64,000 nt of DNA from Planctomycetota bacterium (GCA_016722065.1 JADKGX010000001.1:1178001-1242000), one strand, 5' to 3'. Shown: positions 1 to 8,269, counted from the first letter of the stretch. Numbers and translations are program-made. The notes: generated from the letters alone by a model not told the origin.

Positions 1-618
1 GTATACCGCAACACCGGCAGCGGATGGACGCGCTTGACTACGTCGCCGGTAAGTGGCAGCACCTACAGCGACAGCACGCCGCCGCTGGGCAACGTGGATT
101 ACATGCTGCGGGCTACGCGGTTGGAACAGGGCAGCGGCAGCTACTACAACCTAAGCCAGGGCCAGTTTGCGAACCTTACCGTGGTGACCGGCCTGCCCAC
201 CATCAATACGCACCCGGCCAACCAGACTGCACCGTTGGGCGCTACGGCCACATTCAGCGTGGCTGCCAGCGGGCCGGGCACACTGACCTATCAATGGCAG
301 CGCGACACGATTGACATTTCCGGCGCCACCAGTGACAGCTACACGACGCCCGCATTGATTGCCGGCGACGACGGCGCGCAGTTCCGCTGCGTGGTCACCA
401 ACGCCGGCGGCAGCACCACCAGCAACGCCGCAACCCTGACGATCGGCACAGGCGGCACCGGCGGTGGCGGCGGTGGCGGTGGTGGAGGCGGCGGAGGTTG
501 CGCGGCCGCAGGTGGCACGGCCTTGCCGCTGGTACTGCTGATGCTCTATCGACGCCGCCGCGACAGGGGCGGCAGTCGCCCGCACAGGGGCCGCTCGCTT
601 ACGCTTGGCGTTCGATAG
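1..618 (+). CDS. C-terminal end of an Ig-like surface protein with Gly-rich/Cys/TM/Arg anchor (5' partial)
   Basis: The reading frame is open from base 1 to a TAG at 616-618, so the 5' end lies outside the window. About 62 residues of an unrecognised domain lead into an Ig-like domain (roughly codons 64-145; a core QW and a later FRCVV give the usual Ig W/C pair). A run of about 15 glycines follows, then a single Cys (codon 167), a short hydrophobic segment and RRRR. This tail resembles MYXO-CTERM/GlyGly-CTERM sorting signals and recurs in three other proteins of this window. By analogy the protein is exported and then processed or anchored at the tail; that step is inferred. The catalytic part, if any, is off the window. 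Confidence 0.8.
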   Translation, partial: VYRNTGSGWTRLTTSPVSGSTYSDSTPPLGNVDYMLRATRLEQGSGSYYNLSQGQFANLTVVTGLPTINTHPANQTAPLGATATFSVAASGPGTLTYQWQRDTIDISGATSDSYTTPALIAGDDGAQFRCVVTNAGGSTTSNAATLTIGTGGTGGGGGGGGGGGGGCAAAGGTALPLVLLMLYRRRRDRGGSRPHRGRSLTLGVR

Positions 619-773
619 GCGGCCGCCGTCACCGGGACGGCAATGCCGTTGATCTGTGTGTATCTCTGTTTGTCCGTGGTCAACAGGCGAGGCCGTTGCG
701 CGCCTGCGGCGCGTGCCACGCGTCCCGCTCGCTTAGGCTTCGCCTTCGATCGCCCGTTTTCTTCAGTTCCAGT
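619..773. repeat. Intergenic spacer with a dispersed ATCTGTG/GTCCGTGG-type repeat
   Basis: Between two convergent genes. Bases 649-688 hold a degenerate copy of the dispersed repeat built from units such as ATCTGTGT, ATCTCTGT and GTCCGTGG that appears at more than a dozen intergenic places in this window. No separate gene is visible. Confidence 0.55.
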
Positions 774-3128
774 TCAACGAAAACTGGGCAGGCGGATCAC
801 ACCCAAGTCGGTCACGTCGGCTGCTTTGAACACGATGCGGGCGTCCGGTTGCAGGTCGTTCCGGCTTTGGCCCCACAGGTACAGCACATAGATCTTGCCC
901 GGTTCCAGCCCCTGGCCGGCGGTCACGATGTACCCGTGGTCGTCGCTGTACAGCGGCTGGCCGTCCGCATGCCAGGTGCCCTGGCGTGCAAACCAGCGCC
1001 GCTGGTCGTCGTCTTCAAAGGCCTCGTAGGCCGTCTTTCCGATCAGCGCTTTCAACTTCTCTTCATCCGCTTCGTCCAGGGCCTTTTCATAGGCCGCACG
1101 CTCTTGCATCTCGGTCTGCACTTCCACGGGCGAGCGCAGCAGGCTTTGCCGCGTGCGCTGGGCCAGGTCGTCAACTTCCAGTGGCTGCACCAGGCCCACC
1201 ACCCAGGGCAGGCCCTCGCCGTCATCGCCCACGGCGCGCAGGCAGAACGCGCGGTCTATGTGCGGCTGCACGGTGCCGCTGCGCAGCAGTTGGTCGACCG
1301 GGCCTTCGCCCGCTTCGCGCTTCCAGTTGCCATTCAGTGTGACCGGCGTAAACGGCTGGGGCCGGCCCGCCATTGCAAAATACGAGCCGCTGGATTCGCG
1401 CTGAAAGCGCGCCGCGCCACGCAGGTGCACACGCGTGGCCAGGGAACCCGCCACCGGAAGCGCCGAACGCTCACCGCCCAGCCGCAAGGTGCCTTCCAGG
1501 CGGCCTTGCTGCTGCACCGGTATCAGCTTTTGCAGCATCGTGCCGTCGCGCGGGGCCTGCCGGCGCGGGTCGTCGGTTGGAACTTCTGTCGGGTCCACCT
1601 GTGGGTCCTCGACGATCGTGTCGCCGTCTTCCACGATTGTCTCTTCGTCCTTGGCTGGCTTCAGGTAGCCCGGCTCGCCCTTGACCGTAAAGGCCAGGTC
1701 GAAATCCAGCGTGTGGGCAAAGGCGCGCAGTGTGGGCGACAGACCCTCGGCGGTAATCGGCACCAGCGTCGCCTGAAAGCTGCGTTGCTGCACCTGGGGC
1801 GCGCCCTCCTGGTGCACAATCAGCTCCCAGGGTGACTCATAGAAGTCGCCGTCGCTGACGCGCCACCACACCGGCATGGCACTGCCATAGTTGAAGTACC
1901 AAAGATCGCCCAGGTGCTCAAACACCCGCGCCGGTGTCTTGCCGTCAAACGAGGCCTGCACTATGGGCTCAAAGTTGCAGTCCAGTTTCAGCACCAGCCG
2001 GCCGGCCAACTCCTGCATGGGCGCGGTCATGGGGTCATAGACCTCGGGCCTGTAGTTCTGGGCATCCAAGACCCGCACATTGCCCGGCGGAACCTGCAGG
2101 CTGCCGGCTTGCTTCAACTGTTCGGCAAAGTCAGGCGCGGTTTGCAGCTTGACCTCAAAGTTGTCCCACTGGTTTGCGACAAACTCGTCCGTCACTTTGT
2201 ATTCGGCCTGGCCCCAGGCATCGCCCAGCACAAACGTGACGGTGTTTTGCGCCCCGGCCCAGACAGGAACGAAGTAGCGGCCTTCGTCGGTGGGTACCCA
2301 TTGCTTGCGCAAAGGGCCGCTGGAGCTGCTTCGGCGGCTGTAGCGCGCCCAGCCACCGCCGCCGCCAAGTGCCGCGCTGGCGGGCGGGCGGCGCAGAAAC
2401 GAAACCTCCGGGCTTGGCCGTTCCACAGCATTTAGGGCCGTTGTTTGCGTGACCAGTGAGGGGCCTGCGCGCAGGTGCGATACGGCGCTGCCGTCGGCCT
2501 GCACAAAGCGAAAGCACACCACGCGCGACCAATTGGGCATCTGGATACGCTGGTTCAGCACCTCGCCGCGGCCCACCGTGAAGGCATGCCGCAGCCGCCC
2601 GCACTGGTTGCTTTCGAGTTCCAGCACGTAGTTGCCTGGTTCCAGCCCTGTGCCGGGCAGACCTTCCTGCCCCAGGCCGGTGCAGATTACGCGGTCGCGC
2701 GCGCCGGTAACGGTGGCTTCGTCGCGCAGCCAAAAGGACCCCTGCTGGCGCCATAACGCCACGGAAAGCCCAACCTGGCCCAGGGGGTTGCCCCGGGCAT
2801 CGGCCAATTCGAACTCCGCCCGGGCACCAGACCGGTACAGCAACGGGCCGTAATCCGGCACATGCAGCGCTGGCTCTTGCAGCTCAGGTGCCGCCGGGGG
2901 TGTTTCGCTGGCCACCGGGGTTTGCACGGTTTCGGGCGCTGCCCTGTCAGGCCGCACCGGCGCGGCATGGCCCTGCGTGCCGGGGCGCTGCGTCGGGGCG
3001 TTTTCGAGCGCCAGTGGCGCATCGTTGCGCGGGGCCGGGGTGCGGGTGCTGTCCTGCAACAGCCACCAAACCCCGGCCAGGGCAACCAGCAAAAGCAAAG
3101 CCAGCAAGAAAGGACGCGTGGGACGCAT
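774..3128 (-). CDS. Large secreted or membrane-anchored protein, unknown function
   Basis: A 784-residue protein if started at the ATG whose codon is 3126-3128, where the sequence opens with MRPTRP followed by a hydrophobic segment (FLLALLLLVALAGVWWLL), a good signal anchor; an ATG two codons upstream is equally possible. A Pro/Ala-rich stretch (about residues 30-90) precedes domains that look like carboxypeptidase-regulatory beta-sandwiches (phrases such as LEPGNYVLELES). An acidic, low-complexity linker lies near the middle. It diverges from the ECF sigma/anti-sigma pair at 3507-5434, so it may be a target of that sigma factor, which is inference only. No catalytic motif was recognised. Confidence 0.75.
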   Translation of the reverse strand: MRPTRPFLLALLLLVALAGVWWLLQDSTRTPAPRNDAPLALENAPTQRPGTQGHAAPVRPDRAAPETVQTPVASETPPAAPELQEPALHVPDYGPLLYRSGARAEFELADARGNPLGQVGLSVALWRQQGSFWLRDEATVTGARDRVICTGLGQEGLPGTGLEPGNYVLELESNQCGRLRHAFTVGRGEVLNQRIQMPNWSRVVCFRFVQADGSAVSHLRAGPSLVTQTTALNAVERPSPEVSFLRRPPASAALGGGGGWARYSRRSSSSGPLRKQWVPTDEGRYFVPVWAGAQNTVTFVLGDAWGQAEYKVTDEFVANQWDNFEVKLQTAPDFAEQLKQAGSLQVPPGNVRVLDAQNYRPEVYDPMTAPMQELAGRLVLKLDCNFEPIVQASFDGKTPARVFEHLGDLWYFNYGSAMPVWWRVSDGDFYESPWELIVHQEGAPQVQQRSFQATLVPITAEGLSPTLRAFAHTLDFDLAFTVKGEPGYLKPAKDEETIVEDGDTIVEDPQVDPTEVPTDDPRRQAPRDGTMLQKLIPVQQQGRLEGTLRLGGERSALPVAGSLATRVHLRGAARFQRESSGSYFAMAGRPQPFTPVTLNGNWKREAGEGPVDQLLRSGTVQPHIDRAFCLRAVGDDGEGLPWVVGLVQPLEVDDLAQRTRQSLLRSPVEVQTEMQERAAYEKALDEADEEKLKALIGKTAYEAFEDDDQRRWFARQGTWHADGQPLYSDDHGYIVTAGQGLEPGKIYVLYLWGQSRNDLQPDARIVFKAADVTDLGVIRLPSFR

Positions 3129-3149
3129 GAGCATTAAACGTGAATGATG

Positions 3150-3452
3150 CCTGAGGGTTCGGTGATTGGGGATAGGGCGTGGGGCGTTGGTCATTGGGCT
3201 TGGGGCATTGGGTCGGGCATTGGGGCTTCTGGCTTGGGGCTACGGGCATCGGACTTGGGGCATTGGGCCTGGGGCATTGGGCCTGGGGCTTCTGGCTTGG
3301 GGCTTCGGGAATGGGGCATCGGGAATGAACGTCTGCACCAACGAAGCAACCTAACCCCCATGCCCCATGCCCCATGCCCCATGCCCTACCCCCATGCCCC
3401 ATGCCCCATGCCCTACCCCCCATGCCCTACCCCCATGCCCTATCCCCCATCA
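3150..3452. repeat. G-rich/C-rich inverted repeat block between divergent genes
   Basis: Left arm (about 3155-3330) is made of imperfect repeats such as TTGGGGCATTGGG and CTTGGGGCTT; right arm (about 3352-3452) of CCCATGCCCCATGCC and CCCTACCCC units. GGGGCAT in the left arm is complementary to ATGCCCC in the right arm, so the block can fold as a long imperfect hairpin or cruciform, and each G-rich strand could form G-quadruplexes. It fills the 378-bp gap between the start of the minus-strand secreted protein and the sigma factor, so it separates or overlaps both promoters. Confidence 0.8.
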
Positions 3453-3506
3453 TTTCCTGTAACGCAAAGCACCCAAGGGCCGTAATCTTTGCACGGGGGG
3501 AATCGT

Positions 3507-4031
3507 TTGACCCAGGCCGATGCCAAAGCCGAACTCAGCAAGCTGGCCGTGCTTCACCACGGCCCGTTGTTCGGCTATTGCCGGCGCCGGCTGGGCAGCG
3601 AATCCCTGGCCGAGGACGCATTGCAGGAGGTGTTTCTGCGCGCGCATAAATACTTTGCCAGCTACGACCGTTCCCGCGACGCGCGCAAGTGGCTGTTCGG
3701 CATTGCCCACAACGTGTGTGTGGAAGTCGCACGCCACCATGGCCGCCTGACCACCAGCGACGACCTGCCCGACCCCGCAGACAACATCACCAGCGCCGCC
3801 CTGGAACGCCTGGCCCGCCAGGAGAGTATCGAGCAGGTGCGCCGCGAACTGGAGAAACTGCCCGACCGCACCCGCCGCATCCTTGAGCTGCGCTTCTTTG
3901 GCCAGATGAGCAGCGCCGAAGTCGCCAAGCTGGAAGGCATGCAGGAAACCGCCGTGCGCGTGGCACTGCACCGCGCCCTGGAAGGCCTGCGCCACAAACT
4001 GGCCCACGGGGCAACGGAGTTGACCCCATGA
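3507..4031 (+). CDS. ECF (sigma-70 family group 4) sigma factor
   Basis: 174 residues from TTG at 3507, which has a GGGGGG ribosome-binding site at 3495-3500; a TTG at 3489 in the same frame lacks one. Region 2 is clear (DALQEVFLRAH, then WLFGIAHNVC), as is region 4 with the helix-turn-helix (LPDRTRRILELRF, then SSAEVAKLEG). It would bind core RNA polymerase and direct it to a small regulon. Its stop TGA (4029-4031) overlaps the ATG of the next gene as ATGA, indicating translational coupling to a zinc-finger anti-sigma protein, the usual partner. Confidence 0.9.
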   Translation: MTQADAKAELSKLAVLHHGPLFGYCRRRLGSESLAEDALQEVFLRAHKYFASYDRSRDARKWLFGIAHNVCVEVARHHGRLTTSDDLPDPADNITSAALERLARQESIEQVRRELEKLPDRTRRILELRFFGQMSSAEVAKLEGMQETAVRVALHRALEGLRHKLAHGATELTP

Positions 4032-5434
4032 ACCAACCTGACCACCACCAGATTCACCCCCAGCCCCACGACCTGACCGCCCTGGCCTACGGCATGCTGG
4101 AAGAACCAGAGCGCCAGTCCGTGCTGGAGCACGTGCACCTGTGCGACGCCTGCCGGCAGGTCTACGACAGCTACCTTGAGGAACAGGCGCTGGTGCGCGA
4201 CGTGCTGTTTCGCGACGCCCGTTCCGGCCCCGCCGAAGCCCGCGCCCTGGAACGCACCCTGGTTGCGCTGCAGGCCGCGGACCTGCAAGAGCCCGCACCC
4301 AAAGGCATGGCACGCCTGTACCGCCTGGTCACCTGGAAGCTGGTGGCCCAGGTGGCGGCCGCGCTGGTGCTGGCGCTGGGCCTGTTGCTGGTACTCAAGC
4401 CCCGGCCCGATATCGATTCCGGCTCCGTGAACATTCTGGCCGAAAACCAGGCCCCCACCACCGTGCTGCAGGGCGAGCTGCAAGTGCCCGTGCAGGGCCA
4501 ATGGAAGCGCGCCAACGCCGTGCCGATGAACGAATGGGTGCTGTCCGGGCCCGAAAGCGCCCTGACCCTGGCCTTTGAGGACGGCAGCCAGGCCGAAATC
4601 GCGCCCAGCGCCGTGTTTCGTGTGGTCAACCAGGACGGCGGCGACCGCGCCGCGCTGATTGTGCTGCATGGCGGCGGCAAGTTCACCGCCGGCAAAGGTG
4701 GCCGCATTCCGGCATTGCGCGCAACCGAGGGCGAGTTCGTCATGCTGCCCGGCGCGGTAGTCGAGTTCGATGCCCAGTTCGATGACAGCGCGGCCTGGCA
4801 GCCCGATGCGGGCGCTGTGCGCGCCTGGATGGACCCGCGCAAGCTGAATGTGCACGTCAGCCGCGGCCAGGGCGTGTTTCTGCCCGATCGCCCCGGCGTA
4901 CTGCCCGGCGTGCTGGCCCAGGGCGAGCGCCTGGAGTTCCGCCCGCGCGACGTACGCCTGATGCAGGCCAACGACGCCACGTTTGAACTGAACTTCGAGC
5001 TGTATGCAGAGGGCGAACCCAAGGCCTTTCAGGTGCGCATGCTGGCCCTGGAACAACGCATTGCCGGGCTGGAACAAGGGCCAGGCAAGCTGGACGAAAA
5101 CCTGTGGCGCAAACTCGAGGAATCCATGCGCTCAGCCCGGGGCGGGGAACAGCGCACAGCCATTTTTGTCCGGGCCATGGCCACGCCCGAAGACCCCAGC
5201 ACCGACGCAAGAGTCGTGGAAGTGATTGGCGCCCAGGGTGCCCTGGCAAGGCTTTCGCAGGACAAGCAAGGCCAGTGGTCATTCAAGGTTTCGCGCAAGT
5301 CCGCCGGGGTGGCGGAAAGCAGCTATTCCGATGAAGACCCTGAAGTGCTGCGCCGCGCCCTGCCCGCCGACCAGCAGGCATTGTTTGAGGAAGCCATGGC
5401 GGCCATGAAGCAGCACGGCAAACTTCCCAAGTAG
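4028..5434 (+). CDS. Membrane anti-sigma factor with zinc-binding N-terminus and FecR-like periplasmic domain
   Basis: 468 residues. The N-terminal part carries the anti-sigma zinc motif H-x3-C-x2-C (HVHLCDAC, about residues 36-43). One membrane segment follows at about residues 105-122 (VAAALVLALGLLLVL). The external part has a FecR-like beta region (WVLSGPESALTLAFEDGS) and a long C-terminal helical extension. By family knowledge it holds the cognate sigma factor at the membrane until a periplasmic signal arrives. Start ATG overlaps the sigma stop codon. A strong terminator at 5473-5499 ends the operon. Confidence 0.85.
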   Translation: MNQPDHHQIHPQPHDLTALAYGMLEEPERQSVLEHVHLCDACRQVYDSYLEEQALVRDVLFRDARSGPAEARALERTLVALQAADLQEPAPKGMARLYRLVTWKLVAQVAAALVLALGLLLVLKPRPDIDSGSVNILAENQAPTTVLQGELQVPVQGQWKRANAVPMNEWVLSGPESALTLAFEDGSQAEIAPSAVFRVVNQDGGDRAALIVLHGGGKFTAGKGGRIPALRATEGEFVMLPGAVVEFDAQFDDSAAWQPDAGAVRAWMDPRKLNVHVSRGQGVFLPDRPGVLPGVLAQGERLEFRPRDVRLMQANDATFELNFELYAEGEPKAFQVRMLALEQRIAGLEQGPGKLDENLWRKLEESMRSARGGEQRTAIFVRAMATPEDPSTDARVVEVIGAQGALARLSQDKQGQWSFKVSRKSAGVAESSYSDEDPEVLRRALPADQQALFEEAMAAMKQHGKLPK

Positions 5435-5472
5435 CTGGCCCTTCGCCAGCAGCCATAAAACCGCCCGACAAA

Positions 5473-5499
5473 AAACGCCCGGCCAAAAGCCGGGCGTTT
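5473..5499 (+). terminator. Intrinsic terminator after the sigma/anti-sigma operon
   Basis: Perfect 11-bp stem AAACGCCCGGC / GCCGGGCGTTT with a CAAAA loop. The flanking A and T tracts mean it can work in both directions, also ending the minus-strand ferredoxin transcript from 5519. Confidence 0.85.
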
Positions 5500-5518
5500 G
5501 CTTGATTGTGGGGCCTGA

Positions 5519-5749
5519 TCAACCATCAGCGCCAATGGCCTGCACCGGGCACTGGGCCGCAGCATCCTGGCACTGGTTCTTTTCGTCGTCGCTGTCGGGC
5601 TGCTTGTAGACAACGTCGTGCGTGCCGTCTTCGCTTTCACGAAAGTTGTTCGGCGCAAGCTGCGGGCACAAGCCGCAGAAAATGCAGCTTTTGTCCACGT
5701 ACCAGCTGCCGGCTACGTTGTCTTCCCATCTCTCGTTCGGGTCGGGCAT
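5519..5749 (-). CDS. Small ferredoxin, probably a single [4Fe-4S] cluster
   Basis: 76 residues. Cluster ligands are visible as CIFCGLC (C-x2-C-x2-C) near residue 22 and a distant CPV near residue 68, with another Cys (NQC) between them; this is the layout of monocluster [4Fe-4S] ferredoxins. Electron carrier in the cytoplasm. The start has AGGAG upstream. The leader at 5792-5815 shares 18 of 24 positions with the operator in front of sufB, suggesting control by the same iron-sulfur regulator. It diverges from the UGA-containing rhodanese gene. Confidence 0.9.
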   Translation of the reverse strand: MPDPNERWEDNVAGSWYVDKSCIFCGLCPQLAPNNFRESEDGTHDVVYKQPDSDDEKNQCQDAAAQCPVQAIGADG

Positions 5750-5791
5750 CTTGTTCTCTCCTGCGGCGAATCGTGAAATCCGCGGGCATAG

Positions 5792-5815
5792 TAGACTTGA
5801 TTGATCCGTTATTCT
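5792..5815 (-). promoter_or_regulatory. Candidate Rrf2/IscR-like site and -10 element upstream of the ferredoxin
   Basis: On the plus strand this reads GACTTGATTGATCC then GTTATTCT; the sufB leader at 25101-25124 has GACTGGATTAGTCC then ATTATTCT. On the minus strand the end forms AGAATAA, a plausible -10 for the ferredoxin. Here one half of the GACT-N5-AGTC palindrome is degenerate (GATC), so the site is weaker than the sufB one. Confidence 0.45.
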
Positions 5816-5951
5816 ACTGCCAGCTGATCCTCAATGGCCGCGGGAGAATACAAACCAAGCCGCAGACCAAAAGGGGTCAGGACACCGTCCAAACAACGCG
5901 CTGCCGCCAGGTGTTCCAAAGACCTTGCCTGCAGCCCCAACGGAGCAACCC

Positions 5952-6287
5952 ATGGTTCGAGAAATGAGCATTGCCCAGCTTCAAGCCGCGCTGGCGGACC
6001 ACAGCGTTGTCGCCCTGTACGACAACCGCGGTGAAGGCAGCTTTGCAGCCCGTCACATTCAGGGCGCCCAGTGGCTTTCCGTGCCCGACGCCGCCCAGGG
6101 CAAAAAACTGCCCGCCGACAAGGCCGCACTGCTGGTGTTTTACTGATCGGGCTATTCCTGAAACGCGTCCACAAAAGCGGCCCGTGCGGTCGACGCGCTT
6201 GGATACACCAACATCTGGGACTACCGCGGCGGCATTGCCGAGTGGTACGAATCCGGCCTGCCCGTAGAAGGCACCATGGCGGGCTAA
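5952..6287 (+). CDS. Rhodanese-like protein with two in-frame UGA codons (probable double selenocysteine)
   Basis: From ATG 5952 (GGAG at 5942-5945) the frame runs to TAA 6285-6287, 111 residues, if UGA at 6144-6146 and 6159-6161 is read through. Sequence before the first UGA is rhodanese-like (LYDNRGEGSFAARHIQGA); after the second it continues with a typical rhodanese C-terminus (ALGYTNIWDYRGGIAEW, GLPVEG). The UGAs fall exactly at the two conserved cysteines of the C-x-G-x-x-C-x-x-S active-site loop, giving FYU-SGYSU-NAS. UGA is an ordinary stop elsewhere in the window (for example at 4029-4031 and 41924-41926). A hairpin at 6164-6197 is placed for a bacterial SECIS element. Predicted role: sulfur or selenium transfer, or redox chemistry, at a U-x4-U site. 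Alternative: a pseudogene with two nonsense changes, which is hard to reconcile with both hitting the same motif. Confidence 0.8.
6164..6197 (+). promoter_or_regulatory. Candidate bacterial SECIS hairpin inside the rhodanese reading frame
   Basis: Lower stem CGCGTC (6164-6169) pairs with GACGCG (6192-6197). A short upper stem (GC 6177-6178 with GC 6186-6187) leaves an apical loop beginning GG at 6179. That G is 17 nt after the second UGA and 32 nt after the first, both inside the 16-37 nt spacing described for bacterial SECIS elements. The upper stem is weak, so the detailed fold is uncertain. Confidence 0.5.
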
Positions 6288-6611
6288 AGCCAGCAAGCAT
6301 CCAGCCATGCAAGCGGCAAGCCGCGCCTGGTCCGCGACCCCGGGCATTTGCGTGCCGGTGGTAGTTTCAGGATTGGCGGTTCGATTGGTTCGGGTTTGCT
6401 TCATCCGTGCCCATCCGTGCCTGTCCGTGTCAATCCGTGGTTGAAAGCAGTTGCTGTGCCCTTGCTGGCACCGGCGCCCTGAGCCGTGGTTTGCCTTGGC
6501 TGCACCTGCAAGCCGCTGCCAGTCGACTGCGATCGTGCCTGATCCTGCTTGGCAAATCGGCCCGGCATTTGGGACAATGCCCGCCCCTGGGCCCGCCCCG
6601 ATTGACGCTTC
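6288..6611. other. Intergenic region with a degenerate dispersed repeat and a promoter
   Basis: Bases 6398-6441 hold repeated CATCCGTGCC / GTCCGTGTC / ATCCGTGG units of the dispersed repeat family. The rest shows no gene. A promoter-like pair is annotated separately at 6549-6578. Confidence 0.55.
6549..6578 (+). promoter_or_regulatory. Sigma-70-like promoter for the secreted HExxH protein
   Basis: TTGGCA at 6549-6554 and GACAAT at 6573-6578 with an 18-bp spacer, ending 33 bp before the ATG at 6612. No strong ribosome-binding site is visible in the short leader. Confidence 0.45.
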
Positions 6612-7910
6612 ATGCGCAACCTTGCCGCTTGCCTGCTGGCCCTGCTGTGCGCCGCTGCCGGGGCGCAGGAACCTTTGCCCTACGACCCGTCCCAGCCGGG
6701 CTACCGCGACGCAGACCTTGAGCTTGCCCGCTATTGCCTGCAACAGGGCCTGGTCTCGGAATGCAAGCGCATTGCCACCAAGGCCGGCGACGCCGAACTT
6801 GCCAAATCCTGCGAAGGCAAAACCGATACCTACACCGCTGCCGCCTGGGGCGGCTATCTGGACCGGCGCGAAGCCGTGCAGAAACGCCGCGGCCTGGGCG
6901 CGGCCAACGCCGGGCTGGACGCGCAATCGGTGCTGTATGTCGACCCTGACCACGCGGCCTCGCGCGAGCAACTGGGCCAGAAATGGCTGCAGGGCCTGGG
7001 CTGGTTGAGCACGCAAGACCACACCCGGCTGGCGCCGCTGGTGCTGAACGACTTTAGCGCAGCCACCAAGGCCCCACGCGAAGCCACCTGGGAAACACCC
7101 TTTGTGCTGGCCGGCAAACACTTCACGCTGGTCACCGACCTGCCCTGGGCGCGGGCCGTCAAATACAGCGGCCTGCTGGACAAGTTTCATGACTATTACT
7201 TCGCGCTGGTGGGCGACGTGATTGCGCAGCGCAGCCAGCCCAACGTGGTGTGGTGCTGCAAGGATGCCGCCACGTTTGTCAGCCACAGCCAAGCCATTGG
7301 CATGCCCATGGCCGCCAGCAACGGCGGCATGCACGTGGGTGCCCTGGGCGCCGTGCTGATCAACGCCGAACGCTGCGACGAAGTAGGCCGCCGCAACAAG
7401 GCCCGCGATAACCTGGCCCGCACGCTGTTTCACGAATGTTCGCATCGCTTGACTGAATCCGGCCTGCGCGGGCGGCAACCCTTCAACTGGGACCTGGCCA
7501 TGACCCGCGAACACGCCTGGATCGTCGAAGCCATCGCCGTGGTGTTTGAGGACCTGAACCTGGAAGGCCAAAAGCCCCTGCTGAAAGGCCTGGAAGACCA
7601 GCGCAAATACACGATCGACAAATTCTGGAAAGGCAAGACTGGCAAGGTGCCGGCACTGGGGCCGATTCTGGCCCAGGGCAGCCAGGACTTTGGCACCGAA
7701 CAGCCAGTCAGCAGCATCGAGAAATATGCCGTCGTGGGCAGCCTGGCCTGGTACTGCCTGTTCGAAAAGAAAGACAAGTATCGCACGGCCTTTCTGGCGC
7801 TGCTGGTGGACTATTACCGAGGCGACACCAAAGGCCGCGATTTCGAAGCGAGGTTCGGGATCAAACAATCCGACTTCGAAACCGACTGGAAAACCTGGGT
7901 AGTGAAGTAA
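6612..7910 (+). CDS. Secreted DUF1570-like putative metallopeptidase
   Basis: 432 residues with a cleavable signal peptide (MRNLAACLLALLCAAAGAQ). The middle contains a zinc-peptidase-like HExxH motif, HECSH near residue 278, followed about 24 residues later by a conserved glutamate region (WIVEAIAVVFED), the arrangement seen in gluzincins and in the DUF1570 family common in planctomycetes. Function would be extracytoplasmic hydrolysis; the substrate is unknown. The C-terminal 100 residues resemble the helical end of DUF1570 proteins. It stands alone, with a G-rich repeat directly behind its stop. Confidence 0.65.
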   Translation: MRNLAACLLALLCAAAGAQEPLPYDPSQPGYRDADLELARYCLQQGLVSECKRIATKAGDAELAKSCEGKTDTYTAAAWGGYLDRREAVQKRRGLGAANAGLDAQSVLYVDPDHAASREQLGQKWLQGLGWLSTQDHTRLAPLVLNDFSAATKAPREATWETPFVLAGKHFTLVTDLPWARAVKYSGLLDKFHDYYFALVGDVIAQRSQPNVVWCCKDAATFVSHSQAIGMPMAASNGGMHVGALGAVLINAERCDEVGRRNKARDNLARTLFHECSHRLTESGLRGRQPFNWDLAMTREHAWIVEAIAVVFEDLNLEGQKPLLKGLEDQRKYTIDKFWKGKTGKVPALGPILAQGSQDFGTEQPVSSIEKYAVVGSLAWYCLFEKKDKYRTAFLALLVDYYRGDTKGRDFEARFGIKQSDFETDWKTWVVK

Positions 7911-8269
7911 AGGGGCGGGGTTGGGGTTGGGGTTGGGGTTGGGGTTGGGGTTGGGGATGGTTTTTTTGGGTAGGTCGGACAATCCTGTCCGACCAAAACA
8001 GCCCGACATGATTGGCGGGCCCACCCAATGCCACCCAGCCGTTGCAGCCCCAGCCGCCAGGCTGGGGACGGCGGTACCGTCGACACCCATAGGCACGCCA
8101 GCCAAAGCAGCCCGACAGGATTGTCGGGCGCACCCAATTGTCACCCAAATGCTGATCCGTGTTGATCCGTGTTATCCGTGGTTAAACGCCGTTGCCTTGA
8201 ATTGACCAAACAAGCTGCCGTCGCCCCCGCCCTTGCGGGCGGGGCTGGTCTTGACCTGTCAACAGGTGA
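7911..8269. repeat. Intergenic repeat cluster: GGGGTT tandem repeats, palindromic hairpins, ATCCGTG repeat
   Basis: Bases 7913-7959 are tandem GGGGTT units (at least five), a strong G-quadruplex candidate on the plus strand. They are followed by palindromes GGTCGGACAATCC-type at 7973-7994, a degenerate copy at 8001-8020, and GCCCGACAGGATTGTCGGGC at 8110-8129. Bases 8151-8187 carry the ATCCGTGTT repeat, and the part from 8186 is homologous to the tandem block at 9541 and 9768. No gene is seen. Confidence 0.85.

Noticed and set aside
498..1835. Long open frame on the plus strand opposite the secreted protein
   Set aside because: It lies fully antisense to the 774-3128 gene, is rich in Arg/Ala/Gln as expected from the third-codon GC bias, and has no recognisable domain. 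The same holds for most long antisense frames in the window.
5952..6146. Rhodanese fragment ending at the first UGA
   Set aside because: Sequence after the UGA stays rhodanese in the same frame, including the GYTN-WDYRGG region, so truncation is less likely than recoding.
7913..7959. CRISPR-like array
   Set aside because: Units are 6 bp and contiguous; no repeat-spacer pattern. No CRISPR array was found anywhere in the window.
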